NCBI RefSeq assembly: GCF_963678635.1
Contig: NC_087071.1
Coordinates: forward strand, 19,713,613-19,777,612
Reading direction: 5' to 3'
Origin: Symsagittifera roscoffensis
Taxonomy: Eukaryota; Xenacoelomorpha; Acoela; Convolutidae
DNA length: 64,000 bases
The translations under genes and the position numbers were made by a program. The notes under the pieces were generated by a model. That model was not told where the DNA came from. It saw only the letters and a program-made list of their open reading frames with translations, and ran no database searches. Numbering within the stretch: position 1 is the stretch's first letter; each line of letters begins with the position of its first letter. Below, in pieces: positions 11,516 through 20,628 of this stretch.

Positions 11516-12830
11516 GCTCTCACGAGTACTTTGAAGCAGTCAGAGCCCGTATTTTTTTAGTGATTTTTTGTAATTTTAGGAAACTGCTGCGATACGTTTG
11601 CTTTATGTTGAGGCTATTGCCGAAACACAAGCACTTCCGCGGGCCTACCACTCAAATAACCAACTTGTCTGAATTGACAAATTGTTACTTTTGCCTCAAT
11701 CCGAATCGTTCCCGGTTGAGTTCAAACAACTTCAATCAGGCATTGCAGGTTACTCACCGTTCATCGGCCCGGTGGCATTATTCGTTCCACGGGCCGTTTT
11801 CAACGCTTAGCCGGAATAAGTTTTGTTACTAAGCACCCCATCATCATGGATTCTCGTCACTTGTCTGTGAAATTATTTCTGAGACATCTGCACTTTGCCC
11901 ACAACCATTAACACCTGGACTATTTGAGGTCCATAGTAGAGTTGGGTTTTGTGGTGTTGGGGGTTTTGTTTTTTTTTTGGTTTTGTGATGACCCTCCGAG
12001 CAATTGAAAGATGTTGTTTAGTTTGCAGAAAACGCAAGGCAAGCACTTTGCATCATTTGATGTCAAAATTCACTGTCGAACGGCATGGCTACCGCCATCG
12101 GCCATTCAGTAAGAGTGGTCCGGATTTTTTTGGTCCATTTTACGTAACTTTTCGCCGCAGTAGTGAGAAAAGATGTTTTTTTTGTTCATTGTTAGTGCAT
12201 AAGGTGATTGGAGAAAAAACAATCCTCCTAGCGCCCCGCATCAAGATAGGTCTTGAGAAAGGTTAGTGCGCAGTTGCAAACGCGTTTTCTACGCAATCAG
12301 TGGAACTCGCGAGTTTACGGATGAAGTGTTGTTGATCACGTTTTGATTAGTGGAGCAATCATTAAATGCCTGTCCAATAACGCCTGATGGTCCCAATTCA
12401 GTTGAATTGGAAGCGTTAACGCCTACTTATTTTCTTTTGGGTGAGCAATCTATTTGCTTTCTGTCGCTAACACTTGATGAAAGTTTCGACCACCGAAAGC
12501 GATATGTGAGAGTACAATCTGCTGCAAATGCTATTTGGCAGCGTTGGCTGAAGGAGTATGTCCCTTCTTTGAACAAGCGTTTGAAGTGGCATGCCGATTT
12601 CAACCGCGATTCCCGAACTGGTGATCTCGTCTGGATTGTCGATCCCAACAGCCCTCGTGGACACTACCTTTTAGGGTCGAGTAACTGCTTTGCACTACGT
12701 CAATGATAACGTAGCTCGCTTCGCAACAGTTAAGACCCTATCGGAACAAATAGTTAGACCACTCGTTAACCTTGCTCCGGTTCTCGCCTCATCGGGGGTA
12801 GAGGTTGTTGCTGAGCAAATAGTTACTTAA
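11516..12830 (+). pseudogene. BEL/Pao integrase region, copy B (broken)
   Basis: Near-identical duplicate of 8732-9985: pre-integrase segment at 11560-11832, zinc and core pieces at 11949-12266, C-terminal piece at 12350-12706. Unlike copy A it continues naturally to the end of pol (NLAPVLASSGVEVVAEQIVT, stop near 12828). This makes B the original and A the duplicate. The same stops as in copy A (for example in the zinc-binding part) show the element was already dead before the duplication. Confidence 0.8.
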
Positions 12831-12895
12831 GAACAAATTCATAATACATGTTTGAACTATGGTAGCCTTTAATGAATGTTTGAACTATAGCTGCA
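12831..12895. other. Short spacer after BEL/Pao
   Basis: Contains a small direct repeat of a TTTGAACTAT-centred motif (about 12850 and 12880). Possibly the remains of the element's 3' end; nothing more can be said. Confidence 0.3.
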
Positions 12896-13075
12896 TAAAA
12901 GGGCAGTAGCCGAGTGTATACACAGTGCGTCCCGGTGGGTTCGGCGCAGGTTCGAACACCGCCTATGCCATTCCCTTTCTAAAACTCAAATATGCGCTGA
13001 GCTTGACAGGACATAAATTTTCGCTCAGTAGCCGGGTTCGAACCCCCCCCCCCAAAAAAAAACCTTTTACTGTTT
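12896..13075 (+). repeat. tRNA-derived SINE-like debris
   Basis: TAGCCGAGTGT (12908-12918) fits an RNA polymerase III A box, and GGTTCGAACACC (12950-12961) fits a B box at tRNA-like spacing. The acceptor ends pair over only about four bases and the T stem has mismatches, so it is not a functional tRNA. A second CAGTAGCCGGGTTCGAACC block with a long C run follows at about 13026-13052, consistent with a second decayed unit. Confidence 0.4.
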
Positions 13076-13986
13076 TGCTTAGCTAATTAAACATGTTCTT
13101 AAAACGGCCTTAGCCGACCTTGATTGACATTTTTTCGTCTGTCAAAACCGTATTTTGCCAAGTTACCAACGCACTCACACGCTTAAAATTTGGTACTGAT
13201 TCAACTTTTCTTTTTTGAATAAATTTTGAATATGTTTATCCGAAATACAGTTTGAAGAGTTACCGCGTCTTTTTAAGTCAATGCATTTTTGTGGTAACAG
13301 GAGGTTTTTGCCATGTTTTTTTGTCATTATGATCCATTATAATTGATTATTTTTTTGAAACAATATAATTTAATTGACGATGGATCAGTTTCTTCAAGTT
13401 CTAACAAGTGTCTATTTGATTGCGCTAAATATAAACAAATGTCAAATACCCGTTCACTTATACCACCCGACGCCCCCAGGCTCAAACAACACCCATCTTC
13501 CGTCCATCCCATAATCAACCACCCCAGCCACACTTTTTTCTTCAGTTTCGCATTCCCCATTTTCAACACTATGATCACCCACTCCATCATTTATACCCAT
13601 AATCATCAACTACTCCCCTCTACCCCATGTTCCACGTTAAACACCTTCAAACCATTAAACTCCTCCCGACAACTTTCGCCCACCCGGTTACGAACCCACC
13701 TCCATCCCCCACGCCCCAGAGGATGTGGGGGGTTGATGAACGTGGGTGCTGATTAGCGGAGGGGTTGATAGATCAGGAGGGAGGAGGGGGCTGAAAGAAA
13801 AAAATTAGTGGTCCTTATACTGATTTTGGCACTAACATGTTTTTTTTCCATTCAATATTTAAGATCTGAGTTACAACCAAATGAGTTTTAGTTTTATGAC
13901 GCTTCTCATTTTTATCGTGACGGACTCACTAAAGCCCATTTTTTCTATTTTTTTTTCTACTAGAGCATAACTTTTTACAAAGTTTA
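13076..13986. other. Non-coding stretch, strand-asymmetric C-rich block
   Basis: 13440-13730 is unusually C-rich on the plus strand and is followed by a G-rich stretch (13720-13790). The long ORFs on both strands here are products of that composition. No gene or family recognised. Confidence 0.4.
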
Positions 13987-13990
13987 GTAT
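13987..13990. repeat. Target-site duplication GTAT (left)
   Basis: Matches 32912-32915 exactly. Four-base duplications are usual for Ty3/gypsy integrases. Confidence 0.85.
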
Positions 13991-14190
13991 TGAGTTAGGA
14001 CTGGAGTGTATAACTCATAGAGTAATTTCGGATAGGGTACACCGTCTGCTCGTCACGCTATCTTATTTTCGGCCGGATAGATTCGTGCAACTTCTTAGTC
14101 TAATACCGATCCTAATCTTACTCTTATACTATCTAGTCTCAGGTTGTTTAACTAGTCTCTGCTAGGCTCAATAGATCTAGGGTATACTGG

Positions 14191-14196
14191 TTTATT
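14191..14196 (-). terminator. Polyadenylation signal in 3' LTR
   Basis: AATAAA on the minus strand (GCCGCAATAAACCAG context). The only canonical hexamer noticed in the LTR. The matching site in the 5' LTR is 32702-32707. Confidence 0.6.
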
Positions 14197-14257
14197 GCGG
14201 CTGCTGAAGTGCTCGGGAGAGTCCAACTAATTTCTAAGTTAAATTCAAATCTCTCTG

Positions 14258-14285
14258 GTGCTGAAATTACAAGTAACTTCAGCAC
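14258..14285. repeat. Near-palindromic hairpin within LTR
   Basis: The arms GTGCTGAAATTAC and GTAACTTCAGCAC around AA form a stem with one mismatch. The same hairpin is at 32769-32796. In element orientation it lies about 60 nt before AATAAA, so it could be present in LTR RNA. Confidence 0.6.
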
Positions 14286-14400
14286 TTACAAATAAGTGGG
14301 TTGTTAGTTAGATGGATCATGATTGGTTAATATTAAATACTTTACATTGGTAAAATATCTAAATTATCCAATCATAAAATGTAGTTTAGATCAGGTTCCA

Positions 14401-15933
14401 CCCATCCGGGTTTTACAGAGTTTTTTAGAATAGTTCTTCTGCAATTCGAAGGATGGATGATGGACGTTGGTGTTTGGCGAACATCTTATTTCTTCTGTTT
14501 CCTTTTTGTTAAAGAAGTTTCAGGAAGCTGGAGTTAGAGACGTAAGACGTTGTGTTTTCTAGTGACAACGACTAAGTCTTTGCAACAACCTCAAATCTGA
14601 TTTCAGAATGGTTGGCTATGTCAGGTTTTTCTGTTCTGCGTGGAGAACTTTTCTGTGTCTGATTTAGTTTGGGAATGGCGTGGAGATTGTGCGTGGAGGG
14701 GATGCCTGGTTACTCGGATCTGTACGTATACTTGAACATCGAGGTGGTCATTGGTCTAGTTCAATGAAGTCCTTTTCTGCGAAGTCAAGTCGTACTCTAA
14801 ATCCTTTGAGTTGTGATTGTGAGTGGCATATCCATTGTGGTTGGTCATTCTCTCTCGAGCGTAGTGGGGTCGTTTTGTCTTTAGATGTTCGTCCTTGGTG
14901 TTGTATTCTGATCTATGTATTGCATAAATGTAATTTACATTTTATAAAACATTTATTAGTTTAATATTTTTTAATTATGATTTTAGTTAGTTGTTTTCAC
15001 AAAAGCTTTTTGTTTTAGTTCGGTTATTTTGAAGAGTTACTCACACTTGAGTAGCTCTTATTAAAAATAGAGGTGTGGTCACAAAGCGTGGATGTAGCGC
15101 GGTGGGTTAGGCCGGCTATAGAGCATGCTCAGGACGTCCTTCTCTGGTGGGTTAGGCCAGGAGTGGGAGTATGATTTCATGCGGTTTTTGTGAGGGGTCC
15201 TGTTATGTGACAACGTTTTATGTTGGGTTTGTTGTGGTTTTTCTTATGTTTTGTTGGTTGTGTCCTTTTTTCAAAAATCAAATTGTTTGTGGTATGGGTT
15301 TGTCTTTCGACTTTTTTGTGTTTTATTATTTCTTTCTTAGACTTTATAATAGTCTTCAAAAGAATAAATTATCCAGTTTTAAACTGGGTTAATCCGGTTT
15401 GGGTACCGTTGGTTTCCTTTTCTTAGTCATGCTGTTATTCTATGATTTGTGGTATTTAGTAAGCTGCGTTGGTTAGTTTTGTTTAGTATATGATTCCTTT
15501 CCAACCGGGTTAAAGGAAAGTTTGAAACATGTTATTATATGTTAGAGTTGTTGAGTGTGAAAACTTGAAACTGAAATTCATTATTTTAAACAATTCTTCG
15601 TGGGCGAGCTGTGCGAGTGTGGATAGAATTTCTGTGCGAATGAATGAAAATATCAAAAGGTTAGTACTGCAATTGCATTTTATTAATTTACTGCATAGAA
15701 TTTGGAAATTTACTGCTAGTTATGGGGGAATTTTAAGATACAAATTTTCATTATAATTAGATTTACTGCTTGTGGGGAAAATTTTAGAAATGAATTTACT
15801 GCATTGGTATTAAATTTATAAATTTATAAGTGTAAGAGATTAATAGAATTTTTGAAATCTGTTTGATGAAATTTGCGATTTTTATTTGTCTTTTGTGGTT
15901 TTTGTAGGTGATCGTCGGATGAAGGCTAAAAAT
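14401..15933 (-). other. Element 3' non-coding region
   Basis: About 1.5 kb between the small intron and the 3' LTR with no credible ORF on the minus strand. Next to the LTR the purine tract is weak (GGATGGG, 14401-14407). Around 15095-15165 the motif GTGGGTTAGGCC occurs twice, one preceded by a pol III A-box-like TAGCGCGGTGG; this may be a captured tRNA-like piece. Plus-strand ORFs here are chance. Confidence 0.5.
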
Positions 15934-16012
15934 CTAAAGAAAACATGAATTAAGTATGGTGAGTTTTTTAATATTTTAATTAGTTAGTAATATTCATTTA
16001 ATTCATACTTAC
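15934..16012 (-). other. Putative 79-nt intron just after the last ORF
   Basis: In element orientation: donor CAG|GTAAGTAT at 16012, branch-point TACTAAC at 15989-15983, acceptor TGTTTTCTTTAG ending at 15934. All three signals are near-ideal, and the donor begins 4 nt after the 601-aa ORF stop (16017-16019). Splicing would not change that protein and sits too close to the stop to mark the mRNA for nonsense-mediated decay. Confidence 0.65.
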
Positions 16013-16016
16013 CTGT

Positions 16017-17822
16017 TTAGTCGTCGGGGAAAAAACCGTGGGGGAAGATGTCATGAATTAGTTCTGAAGTTGTTAGTAGTTTAGCTAAGATGCGGATGAT
16101 ACTTTTAGTTTGAAGCAGTGGCCAAAGCAATTGAAGTGCCTTAATAGTGGTTAGTTCTTCAGTGCCAACTGCAAACTCATAAGGTGTGTTTTGGATTAGA
16201 TTATATAATTTGTGATTGAATTTAGTGTTGTGGATGAATTCTAAAATTGGGATTTCTATAGGTTGTACAAACTCGTGCGGGATAAGGAAGGGTCGGGATT
16301 CTTCGGCGTTGAAGGTCTTGGTGATGGGACAGAAGATGTACATTTGGGTTATGGGGTCATAATTACGAAGAATACCATGAAGGTTAGTATCTTTAATGCA
16401 ATATGTGAAATTTAGGAAAAATGGTGAAGTGTATTTGGAATTAATGAATTGAAAACGATGGTGTGGTTGTCTAGAGGGTGTGTGTAGGTCAAAGTGATTT
16501 TGGATGAAGCGATAATAACTATATGTGTGTGTTTGTTTAGTGCGTAACATAATATCGTGTGAGCAGTGTAAATCTCTTTCGTGTGGTGCAAGGAAATGAA
16601 AGGTTAGTGAAAATATTTGGAAGCGTTCTTTAAAACTTTCGTATGCTTGTGTGTCTGTTAGTGCTTCTGAAATAATGTGATCAAACTTTCGGTCGAAGAT
16701 GTTTAGTGTAAATATATATGGTGTCTTGATGAAAAATTTCTCGGTAATTTGTGGATTAGCGAAGCGATCGTCGTCTAAGAATTGATCTTGGTTAGCTCTG
16801 ATGATGTTGTGATCATAGTATTCGAGTGTATATTCGTTAGCTCTAGGTGCAGTGTGTATTTTTAGTGATTTTTTATATCCAACGTAAGTAAATTGTCTAG
16901 CGGTTAGTGGTGTAGTGAGTCGATATAGCATGTCCGTATTTCGCTCTATATCGATGTGAGTGTTAGATAAAGGTAAGCAAAGAGGGTTAGTGAAATGATA
17001 AAATGAGGTCCAAGAGAGAGTGGGCATTAAAACGTATTCATCTACAAAGTTGCGTGTTTCGTTAGTGTCGTGGGGGGTGTTTAAGGTGTATTGTGGGAAT
17101 GAGGGTAAGGTGATGGCTAAAAATTCTTTTGTGTTAGTATGCTTGGGGTGGTTGATGTATTCACGGGCTGTTCCTAGTTTTGCTGGGAAAGGATGGTTGG
17201 GGAACTTTCTTTTAAAAGTGCGGTAAGCTCTATTAGTGTTGAGTGAAGATTCAGTTGATGTGGATGATGGTGCTAATGATTCAGTATAATTTGAAGAGGG
17301 TGTAGGGGTAGGGGGGTTGGATGAATTTATTGTGGAGGAGATTTGGTTTATGGTTGGGGTATTAAGGTGATAGGGTTGTTGTTGAAGGGTAATAAAATTA
17401 TCTAGCTCTGGGGAGATTCGGGGGGTGTCTGGGGAATGAGATGATTGGTCAGAATGGTATGAGGAGTAGGTTGGGGTAACTTGGGAAGCATAAGAGGGTG
17501 TGGGAGTGATTGGGTCAGGGTCATTGGATAATATGGGTTGAAAAGGGGGTTGAGAAAAATTAGAAGAGTTATGAAAATTATTGGATGGGGATGGTTCTGA
17601 GTCGGTAAATTCATCGGGGGTTTCAATATTCGGGTTATTGAGTTGTGAGATGGAATATAAAACTGAGATGTGTGAATTAGTGTCGGAATTCATGCCTGAT
17701 GTTACATTACTAGATGGAAAATCGGGTGGCGGAAAAGCAAAAAGTGGTATTATTGGGATTGGAGAGGTAAGATTGGTTGGGTGGGAATTTGATCGGTGTA
17801 GTGATCCAAGTTGGCGGCTCAT
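16017..17822 (-). CDS. 601-aa accessory protein of the retroelement, unrecognised
   Basis: The start ATG at 17822 overlaps the env stop as ATGA (17822-17819), the arrangement used for termination-coupled reinitiation. Residues 1-197 are Ser/Pro/Thr/Asn-rich and probably disordered. Residues 201-601 look globular, with many aromatic and His residues, a FKRKFPNHPFPAKLG basic stretch near 203, and a leucine-rich helix near the C-terminus (KALQLLWPLLQTK and following). There is no signal peptide and no obvious transmembrane segment, so a cytoplasmic or virion-internal role is possible, but this is inference. No match to Gag, Pol, Env or known retroviral accessory proteins comes to mind. The intact long frame argues it is under selection. 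The stop is followed 4 nt later by a strong splice donor. Confidence 0.8.
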   Translation of the reverse strand: MSRQLGSLHRSNSHPTNLTSPIPIIPLFAFPPPDFPSSNVTSGMNSDTNSHISVLYSISQLNNPNIETPDEFTDSEPSPSNNFHNSSNFSQPPFQPILSNDPDPITPTPSYASQVTPTYSSYHSDQSSHSPDTPRISPELDNFITLQQQPYHLNTPTINQISSTINSSNPPTPTPSSNYTESLAPSSTSTESSLNTNRAYRTFKRKFPNHPFPAKLGTAREYINHPKHTNTKEFLAITLPSFPQYTLNTPHDTNETRNFVDEYVLMPTLSWTSFYHFTNPLCLPLSNTHIDIERNTDMLYRLTTPLTARQFTYVGYKKSLKIHTAPRANEYTLEYYDHNIIRANQDQFLDDDRFANPQITEKFFIKTPYIFTLNIFDRKFDHIISEALTDTQAYESFKERFQIFSLTFHFLAPHERDLHCSHDIMLRTKQTHTYSYYRFIQNHFDLHTPSRQPHHRFQFINSKYTSPFFLNFTYCIKDTNLHGILRNYDPITQMYIFCPITKTFNAEESRPFLIPHEFVQPIEIPILEFIHNTKFNHKLYNLIQNTPYEFAVGTEELTTIKALQLLWPLLQTKSIIRILAKLLTTSELIHDIFPHGFFPDD

Positions 17823-20437
17823 CGTGGGCTAAAAAAATGATTATTTTGAGACTGAAAAGCGGTGGTATGGGGTTGTTCAATAATTTGTTCATAAGTATTA
17901 TCATCTTGTGACTGGTGTGTCATTATATGTTGAATGGGACTTTGTGATGTGGTGAGTCGAAAATTTGGATTATGTGTGATGGCTAAATTTCGAAAATTTC
18001 GTGGGACTAGGGATAGTGGATGGTTATTTGGTAGGGCTGGTAATTGTGGTGCCGTTGGCGTTATGTCTACATTGTTATGTTCTTCGTCGTATGTATTTTG
18101 TCGTGTTGCTATTTTTGTGTTATATTCTTTTATTTGTGCGTCTAAAAGAATTTTGTTTATAGATGTAGAAAAGATTCCAAAAAATCCTGCAAAGAGTATG
18201 CGTGCTACACTTGCTTGTCGATTGACCTGTGTGTGTATAGCACATGTGTTGTAGATTCCTTTTAAAAGTGAGAAAAGAAATCCAATAAAGTTAAACATTG
18301 CGTATAAAATAGTCAATTTTTCTAAGATGTAGTAGGGCCATCCTAGAAAATCGAGGATCTCATTTTTGAGTGTAACAAAGCTAAAAATGTTAATTGGTGA
18401 TATATCTTGGGGACGGTATTTTTCACCGTTTAGATATATATAATCTTTAATGTCTTTAAAATATCCGCTATAGTCTTGCGTGTAGATATCGGCAAATCCT
18501 GCGGTTTCTGCAAGTTTGCGTAAATTTTGGTCTATTGATTGTCTTTGTATAGTGTCCATTTGTGTTAATAATTCTTGGAATTGTTGTGTTGTAATGTGAT
18601 GTTGAATATCTGATTTTGAATAGATTCCTATTGATTGTAAGTCTATATTTGGGTTTCGAGCAATAGCGCGAATGCTTTCTGGTGAAAATTTTTTGAGTGA
18701 TTGCATTAATGTGGGATATGGAGTGAGAAGATAATATTTATTTTCATCAGGGTTTAGTTGTACTACATTGTGGCTGTTTTCTGATCCACATGGGACTGCG
18801 GTATCCCAGAAATAGGTTCTTCGTGAAAGTGTATCCACGAAATGTACTTTATTCTTATAAAAGATAGGGATTCTTTTATAACATCTTTTATCTTCAAAAA
18901 CGTATAGTGGTGATACTTTTTTAGTACAAGTATAAAACCATAAGATGTTTCCTTCATAGTCTAAAATATTTGATCTATTTCCAGATAATAAGTATCCTGC
19001 ATAGCGTATTTTTAATACTGCTAGTGCAAGTGATTGTAATATTTGTGTTCGTTCTAATTCGCATAGGTGGTGTAGTGTTTCTAATTCGGAGAGTGACATT
19101 TCTTGAAAAATTCGGCTAATTGTATAATCTAGTTTCATATCTAAATGAATATCATAGTGGATATTACCGAAATATGTAGTATTCATTAGTGATAATTCTT
19201 GTAAGCGTATGCTTCTGGTGTCATGGGGTTTTAGATGTCCACCAGGTTGTCCGTTGCTTTTTTCAAAATTAACTGGTATATAGGATGTTCCTTCATTTAG
19301 AGGATGACCTGTGGCATATGGGTCGATTTTTACTTTTCCAGTGGTCATGTCGAATCCTTTTTCGTATTCAACTAATATTTCAGAGTATTGTGTTCTGTGA
19401 AGTGGATTCCTGTATTTACATGCAAGTTCTGTTTCTTGATATATTTGAAAACGTGTCAATTTATTTTCTATATTGTCTATGTTTCTAAAATTAGAACTTA
19501 GTTTTCGTGATGGATGGACTTGTTCATATGGAATTGATTGTATAAAATATTTTTCGTGAAATTTTATCATACGAGCGTGTATTTTTGCTACTTGAAATGT
19601 TGTACATGTATCTTCGGGGAACCAAACAATTGTTGCTTGTGTTCTCGTTGTAGGGTCGCAATAACCTTGATCATTTTTACAAGGTAATCGGATTCCTTGA
19701 TAGATCATTGTATTATCTGATAAATCTCGTGTTAGTTGTATTTTTTCGAGTTGTATTTTCCAATCGAAAAACATTATTTCTTGGTATCCTTTATTTTTTG
19801 TGTCTGCTTTGCAGTTTGATGGGTCATTTATACCAATGTGTGGTATCCAATGTTTATCGTGTAGGTCATAGGTTAATCGTCCGTGTGCGCCGTTATACGG
19901 GTATTTTTCGTCTAGTTTTATATGTCCTTGGTGTCTTTCAAGTTGTGATTGATGTACAGAGTCTGGAAAAACTTGAAAATTAACTAATTTTCTTTGGGAG
20001 TTTTTATTTTGTGTGATGTTTAGTCTAAGTAATTCATTTTTACAATCGTCGGGATTGAGATGTAAAAGACGTTCTATATTACTTTGATAGAATGATTCAT
20101 GGTCAAGTCGGTTTTTGTTTCCGTTCGAGACTTGTGAACAATGTACTTTCTTTTCGGAAAATGTTGCTGTGAATTTATAACCTGTAACTGTTGTTGCTCG
20201 GGCTTTTGAATAGAGTGTTGCTATTACATCTGTGGTTTCTATAGCTTGTGGTTCTGTTTCACATTGTGATACTTGATTTATTGCATATTTATGTAGTGTT
20301 TTTTGTTCATTTTCTTCACAATCGTAATGTGTTACTAATAAATCTTGTGGTCCTGTACGAGGGGAAGGGTTTATGTTTTGATTTGAGATTACTAGAAAAA
20401 GGAGTTGGAGAAAAATTAATAATTTTAGAATATACAT
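17819..20437 (-). CDS. env: Envelope-like membrane glycoprotein (872 aa)
   Basis: Probable surface fusion glycoprotein. Residues 1-19 form a signal peptide (MYILKLLIFLQLLFLVI). A long cysteine-containing ectodomain follows (C40, C59, C100, C132, C209, C253, C260, C278, C340, C459, C504, C519, C550). A strongly hydrophobic anchor lies at about 700-727, a second hydrophobic stretch at about 744-762, and a 100-residue Pro/Ser/Gln-rich tail at the end. A region near 500-610 with WFYTC, CYKRIPIFY, a WDTAVPC turn and GIYSKSD resembles, in my judgement, glycoproteins of chuvirus-like negative-strand RNA viruses rather than retroviral SU/TM. I see no furin-type RXXR site that I would call. The ATG overlaps the preceding frame by 13 nt (20437-20425), and the stop overlaps the next start as ATGA. 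Confidence 0.8.
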   Translation of the reverse strand: MYILKLLIFLQLLFLVISNQNINPSPRTGPQDLLVTHYDCEENEQKTLHKYAINQVSQCETEPQAIETTDVIATLYSKARATTVTGYKFTATFSEKKVHCSQVSNGNKNRLDHESFYQSNIERLLHLNPDDCKNELLRLNITQNKNSQRKLVNFQVFPDSVHQSQLERHQGHIKLDEKYPYNGAHGRLTYDLHDKHWIPHIGINDPSNCKADTKNKGYQEIMFFDWKIQLEKIQLTRDLSDNTMIYQGIRLPCKNDQGYCDPTTRTQATIVWFPEDTCTTFQVAKIHARMIKFHEKYFIQSIPYEQVHPSRKLSSNFRNIDNIENKLTRFQIYQETELACKYRNPLHRTQYSEILVEYEKGFDMTTGKVKIDPYATGHPLNEGTSYIPVNFEKSNGQPGGHLKPHDTRSIRLQELSLMNTTYFGNIHYDIHLDMKLDYTISRIFQEMSLSELETLHHLCELERTQILQSLALAVLKIRYAGYLLSGNRSNILDYEGNILWFYTCTKKVSPLYVFEDKRCYKRIPIFYKNKVHFVDTLSRRTYFWDTAVPCGSENSHNVVQLNPDENKYYLLTPYPTLMQSLKKFSPESIRAIARNPNIDLQSIGIYSKSDIQHHITTQQFQELLTQMDTIQRQSIDQNLRKLAETAGFADIYTQDYSGYFKDIKDYIYLNGEKYRPQDISPINIFSFVTLKNEILDFLGWPYYILEKLTILYAMFNFIGFLFSLLKGIYNTCAIHTQVNRQASVARILFAGFFGIFSTSINKILLDAQIKEYNTKIATRQNTYDEEHNNVDITPTAPQLPALPNNHPLSLVPRNFRNLAITHNPNFRLTTSQSPIQHIMTHQSQDDNTYEQIIEQPHTTAFQSQNNHFFSPR

Positions 20438-20628
20438 GTGTATGATAATCCTGAGTATGGATTATAAAATGTAATGTAGCCAATTGTGTTTTTGGTATAT
20501 CTGTCGTATTTGTATATTACTTCAGTAGTTATAAACGGTGGTGGTAGTGATTGAGCTGTTATGTTAGGTGGGTTTAATGGGTAGGGATGTTGGGTAATAT
20601 TATTTAACTTAACTGTGATTTCAAACTT
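20425..20628 (-). other. 67-codon open frame leading into env
   Basis: It continues in the same frame as the 310-codon ATG-less ORF after one TAA (20631-20629), has no ATG, and ends at TAA 20427-20425, 13 nt inside env. Composition is protein-like (Asn, Pro, Tyr-rich). It could be reached by readthrough of the TAA, or be a remnant. Confidence 0.45.

Larger units (their letters stand above)
8732..12830 (+). mobile_element. Rearranged BEL/Pao LTR retrotransposon remnant
   Basis: The order of pieces is: integrase region (copy A), Gag C-terminus with zinc knuckle, protease, RNase H, integrase region (copy B). Reverse transcriptase is missing. The two integrase segments share about 1.25 kb at very high identity with a period of about 2784 bases, so part of the element was tandemly duplicated recently. 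I found no LTRs. Several frameshifts and stops make it non-autonomous. Confidence 0.8.
13991..14400 (-). repeat. 3' LTR (410 bp)
   Basis: Identical to 32502-32911. In element orientation it starts TGGAACCTGA and ends CCTAACTCA. It carries a polyadenylation signal, a near-palindrome and paired CCAAT motifs (separate entries). Confidence 0.97.

Noticed and set aside
12896-12975. Functional tRNA gene
   Set aside because: A and B boxes are present but acceptor and T stems do not pair properly; better called tRNA-derived debris.
13343-13756. 137-codon plus-strand ORF and its minus-strand partner
   Set aside because: They follow from a C-rich/G-rich block; no domain, no splice context and no conservation to appeal to.
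14680-15756. Several plus-strand ORFs in the element's 3' region
   Set aside because: Antisense to the element, short, T/G-rich and without motifs.
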